Below are positions 13,029-14,821 of a stretch of DNA of 14,821 nucleotides, piece by piece (within the stretch, counting starts at the first letter, position 1; each line of letters starts with the position of its first letter). The notes under the pieces were generated by a model. The model was not told where the DNA came from. It ran no database searches and was given only the letters and a program-made list of their open reading frames with translations. The stretch is from an uncultured Prevotellaceae bacterium (GTDB lineage Bacteria > Bacteroidota > Bacteroidia > Bacteroidales > Bacteroidaceae): positions 1 to 14,821 of the forward strand of contig CALDLA010000112.1 of NCBI GenBank assembly GCA_937898415.1. Reading direction: 5' to 3'. Position numbers and translations under genes: made by a program.

Positions 13029-13507
13029 CCCGCGAAGTTTTCATCACCCAGGTAGAGCGTGAGCAGGAGGCCCTTCGTAGTTTCCTGTTCGCCCTCTGCT
13101 GTGGCAACAAGAGCGATGCCGACGACCTGGCACAGGATGCGCTGGTCAAGGCCTACCTCTCGTCAGCAGGCTATCAGGAGCAGGGGAAGTTCCGTTCATG
13201 GCTCTTCAAAATAGCCCACAACACATTCCTCAACCACAAGGCCAGCTGTCGTACGATGGAGACACTCGACGATGCCCGCACGCTCATCAGCAGCACCACA
13301 GCCGACAATGCCTTTGAGCATCAGGAACTCTACCTCGCCCTGCGCACCCTGCCACCCAAGGAACGTTCCGCCATCACGCTGTTCTACCTCAACGGTTACA
13401 GCATCAAAGAGATTGCCACCATCACAGAGACCTCAGAGGATGCCGTGAAGAAGCAACTCTCACGAGGACGCGACAAACTGAGACAGGAATTGAAAATGGA
13501 TGATTAA
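13025..13507 (+). CDS. ECF-family RNA polymerase sigma factor (operon B)
   Basis: A 160-aa sigma factor with regions 2 and 4 only. Region 2 spans about residues 14-75 and contains DADDLAQDALVKAYL and FRSWLFKIAHNTFLNHK. Region 4 spans about residues 100-155, with PPKERSAITLFYLNGYSIKEI and the recognition helix in SEDAVKKQLSRGRDKLRQ. It starts at a GTG that shares bases with the previous stop codon. It resembles the factor at 3424-3978 in layout but differs clearly in sequence, so the duplication is old or the two were acquired separately. It is followed after 12 bp by a putative anti-sigma gene. Confidence 0.95.
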   Translation: MTREVFITQVEREQEALRSFLFALCCGNKSDADDLAQDALVKAYLSSAGYQEQGKFRSWLFKIAHNTFLNHKASCRTMETLDDARTLISSTTADNAFEHQELYLALRTLPPKERSAITLFYLNGYSIKEIATITETSEDAVKKQLSRGRDKLRQELKMDD

Positions 13508-13519
13508 GAATTGACAGTT

Positions 13520-13954
13520 ATGGAAAAAGATAAGAAACTTGAGGAACTGTTCCTCGCTCAGAAGCCTACCTTTGACGACAAGCCAGACTTCATGTCACAG
13601 CTAACCCGTCGTCTGGATGCCGTTGAATATGTCCGTCAGCATCAGGAGGCCACCCTGCGCCGCTATAAACTGGCGATGGTTGCCGCCTTCGTCGTAGGCA
13701 TCGTCAGCGGTGTCGTCACTATGGCATTCGTTCTTTCCACACCTGCCGACGTTCCCCTCTTCACCTTCAGCGTAGAGAGCAGCATCCTGTTGTGGATAGC
13801 CGAGCACTCCCGCATCATTGCTACCACAGCCATTGCGCTGCTGATGAGTTTTGGCATCATGAGCATCATCAGTAATGTGCAGGACATACTTGCCATTCGC
13901 CACAATAGCATACAGATCATGGGGGTCGGTTCTACTGATCATTTTTTACGTTGA
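13520..13954 (+). CDS. Putative anti-sigma membrane protein (operon B), 3' end altered by repeat insertion
   Basis: A 144-aa protein starting MEKDKKLEELFLAQKPTFDD. It has a soluble head of about 50 residues with an FMSQLTRRLDAVEYVRQ helix and two membrane segments (about 54-75, VAAFVVGIVSGVVTMAFVL, and about 93-115). The architecture and place after an ECF sigma gene match the putative anti-sigma at 3968-4300. The ATG at 13520 is used; an in-frame TTG at 13511 lies three codons upstream. The last residues (GVGSTDHFLR) are encoded by the left arm of the REPIN-like element at 13915 and bases just beyond it, so the native C-terminus has been replaced. The membrane part is intact, so the protein may still work. 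Confidence 0.8.
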   Translation: MEKDKKLEELFLAQKPTFDDKPDFMSQLTRRLDAVEYVRQHQEATLRRYKLAMVAAFVVGIVSGVVTMAFVLSTPADVPLFTFSVESSILLWIAEHSRIIATTAIALLMSFGIMSIISNVQDILAIRHNSIQIMGVGSTDHFLR

Positions 13955-14042
13955 AAATTTGGATGTTGGATCATGGGGAGTTAAGAACGATGTGTAATAC
14001 AGAAACTTCAAAAAGTGATCAGTAGAACCGACCCCCATGATC
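13915..14042. mobile_element. REPIN-like element 1 (27-bp perfect inverted arms)
   Basis: The left arm at 13915-13941 and right arm at 14016-14042 are perfect reverse complements over 27 bp. They contain GATCAT, the core GGGGGTCGGTTCT and TGATCA. The 74-bp centre holds a further partial copy (GATCATGGGG at 13969-13978). Two inverted short repeats with a short variable centre is the structure of a REPIN or MITE. The core is like sequences I associate with REP-associated tyrosine transposases (Y1 family), but no transposase gene is in the window. It is related to the element at 14472-14593. Confidence 0.8.
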
Positions 14043-14465
14043 CTTTTTAGTAGCGACTAATTCTGCCCACTTCTCTTTCGTCGGCATTCTCCAGCTCCCA
14101 GCCCAATTGACGGCGGCCGCATTGTTGACTAGTTCCAAAACTTCCTTATTGTCCACGTAGCCGTGGTCAGTGCGGGAGTTGTATTTGTTTAAAGAAATAT
14201 CTGACCCGTTGCAAAGGGAGTAAGTTGCCCATGTAAAGTCCGTTTTCAAGTTGCCTGCGACAGGGGTAGTGGTATTGCCAACAACGGTATAGCCAATGAC
14301 CTCGCCCCAGGCAAAATAAGTACCGTAGTCGGTATCATTTTCGGCTCCGACATTCATATTTGCCCATTTTACGCTCAGTCCCATATCTATGGCTTCCAGG
14401 CCAGCAGGAGTTCTGACACTTACTACGGGCGTAACATTCAGCGTGCCCTCGCTAATCCAATCCAT
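14019..14465 (-). pseudogene. Internal fragment of a FISUMP-type surface protein
   Basis: A 148-codon frame whose sequence around DMGLSVKWANMNVGAENDTD, YGTYFAWGEV, YSLCNGSDISLNKYNS, TVDNK-like YVDNKEVLEL and WAGSWRMPTKEKWAEL matches the Fib_succ_major (FISUMP)-like domain abundant in secreted Prevotella proteins. No signal peptide is present and the ATG at 14465 is 7 bases from REPIN-like element 2. The last residues (DHGGRFY) and the TGA stop lie inside the right arm of REPIN-like element 1. Both ends are therefore created by repeats, and the frame is best read as a captured internal piece of a larger gene. No promoter is visible upstream on the minus strand. Confidence 0.7.
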
Positions 14466-14471
14466 TGATCA

Positions 14472-14593
14472 TTGATCACGGGGTCGGTTCTGTTGATCAT
14501 TTTCCGTAACGAATAACAATGGAAATGAGAAAAGGAATAAAATGTTTAAAGACAACGAGTGAAAATGATCAGGAGAACCGACCCCATGATCAA
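14472..14593. mobile_element. REPIN-like element 2 (33-bp inverted arms, 3 mismatches)
   Basis: The left arm at 14472-14504 and right arm at 14561-14593 are inverted copies over 33 bp with three mismatches. The shared core is GGGGTCGGTTCT between TGATCA palindromes, ending in CATTTTC. The 56-bp centre is AT-rich and unlike that of element 1. The arms differ from element 1 by one G in the G-run and several bases. An extra TGATCA (14466-14471) abuts the left arm. Confidence 0.8.
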
Positions 14594-14678
14594 GAAGCGC
14601 GACTTCTCCCATCTGGTTTTCAATGAACAGAACGCAGAGAGAATCCTACAGTTCCCAGACGTCGTAGCAGCACTATAA
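14586..14678 (+). pseudogene. Orphan C-terminal coding piece after REPIN-like element 2
   Basis: A 30-codon frame, MIKKRDFSHLVFNEQNAERI and ending PDVVAAL, begins at an ATG in the right arm of the element and stops at 14676-14678. Composition is protein-like in otherwise AT-rich DNA, suggesting the tail of a gene cut by the insertion. The frame after GATC matches the frame of the anti-sigma gene before GATC at 13915, so it could be that gene's original tail. The paralogous anti-sigma has no such extension, which argues against it. I do not recognise the piece. Confidence 0.4.
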
Positions 14679-14821
14679 AAATTTGATACGTTTTTCCTTG
14701 TTTTTCTTGTTAGGTGATAAAGAAATGGTTCTCCTTACATTTGTCATGAATAATGATGTTTTGACCACATTGCAGAAGAATCACCTATATTAGTATATAT
14801 CACGTCATTTATTAATAAATA
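14679..14821. other. AT-rich tail with one TTATTAATAA palindrome
   Basis: No gene or terminator is supported. TTATTAATAA occurs at 14809-14818. Positions 14803-14821 are the exact reverse complement of 277-295 apart from edge bases, including the non-palindromic CGTCA flank. The base pattern 22 bp upstream (14787-14796) matches the palindrome at 7 of 10 positions, so another array may continue beyond the window. Confidence 0.45.

Noticed and set aside
13915..14593. Integron attC sites around a gene cassette
   Set aside because: Arms are long near-perfect inverted copies with TGATCA ends. They lack the paired short R/L boxes of attC, and there is no integrase gene.

Overview
The window looks like chromosomal DNA of a Bacteroidales bacterium, most likely a Prevotella/Segatella-type species. 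Evidence: several promoters carry the Bacteroidetes -7 element TAnnTTTG (one with a well-placed TTTG -33 element), Shine-Dalgarno sites are mostly absent, and the gene content is typical of the order (DUF6249, PspC, DUF1573, TPR-AraC hybrid regulator, PorE-like OmpA lipoprotein, GH105, FISUMP-type domain). No tRNA, rRNA, CRISPR array or transposase gene was seen.

Layout. 1-446 is an AT-rich intergenic stretch with two arrays of palindromes, each at an exact 22-bp period, followed by a promoter that fires almost onto the start codon of topB (447-2474). 2603-4300 is an ECF sigma operon (DUF6249 membrane protein, PspC protein, sigma factor, DUF5056-like putative anti-sigma). It converges on, and overlaps by 4 bases, the leftward pair aspS-porE-like (8153 to 4297). 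A compact divergent promoter separates aspS from a rightward secreted GH105 glycosidase (8282-9451), followed by a DUF1573 protein (9516-9899) with a strong terminator. Between that terminator and an opposite-facing terminator lie six perfect ATGCGCAT palindromes at an exact 22-bp period (9982-10099). Then come a possible 50-aa protein and a membrane-bound TPR-AraC regulator, both leftward. A promoter and hairpin-rich leader at 12202-12345 lead only into a relic of a GNAT acetyltransferase. 12579-13954 is a second, paralogous ECF operon (DUF6249, sigma, putative anti-sigma).

The right end is a mosaic. Two REPIN-like elements (13915-14042 and 14472-14593), each a pair of inverted 27-33 bp arms with core GGGGTCGGTTCT, flank an internal fragment of a FISUMP-type surface protein. 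The first element supplies the last codons of the second anti-sigma gene. Beyond the second lies an orphan C-terminal coding piece that would be in frame with that gene if the composite were removed. The window ends on another TTATTAATAA palindrome.

Functionally, the two ECF operons look like autoregulated envelope-stress units. aspS and the PorE-like gene form a housekeeping/secretion pair, and the GH105 enzyme serves pectin (rhamnogalacturonan) use. The most unusual signals are the 22-bp-phased palindrome arrays and the composite REPIN-like insertion.
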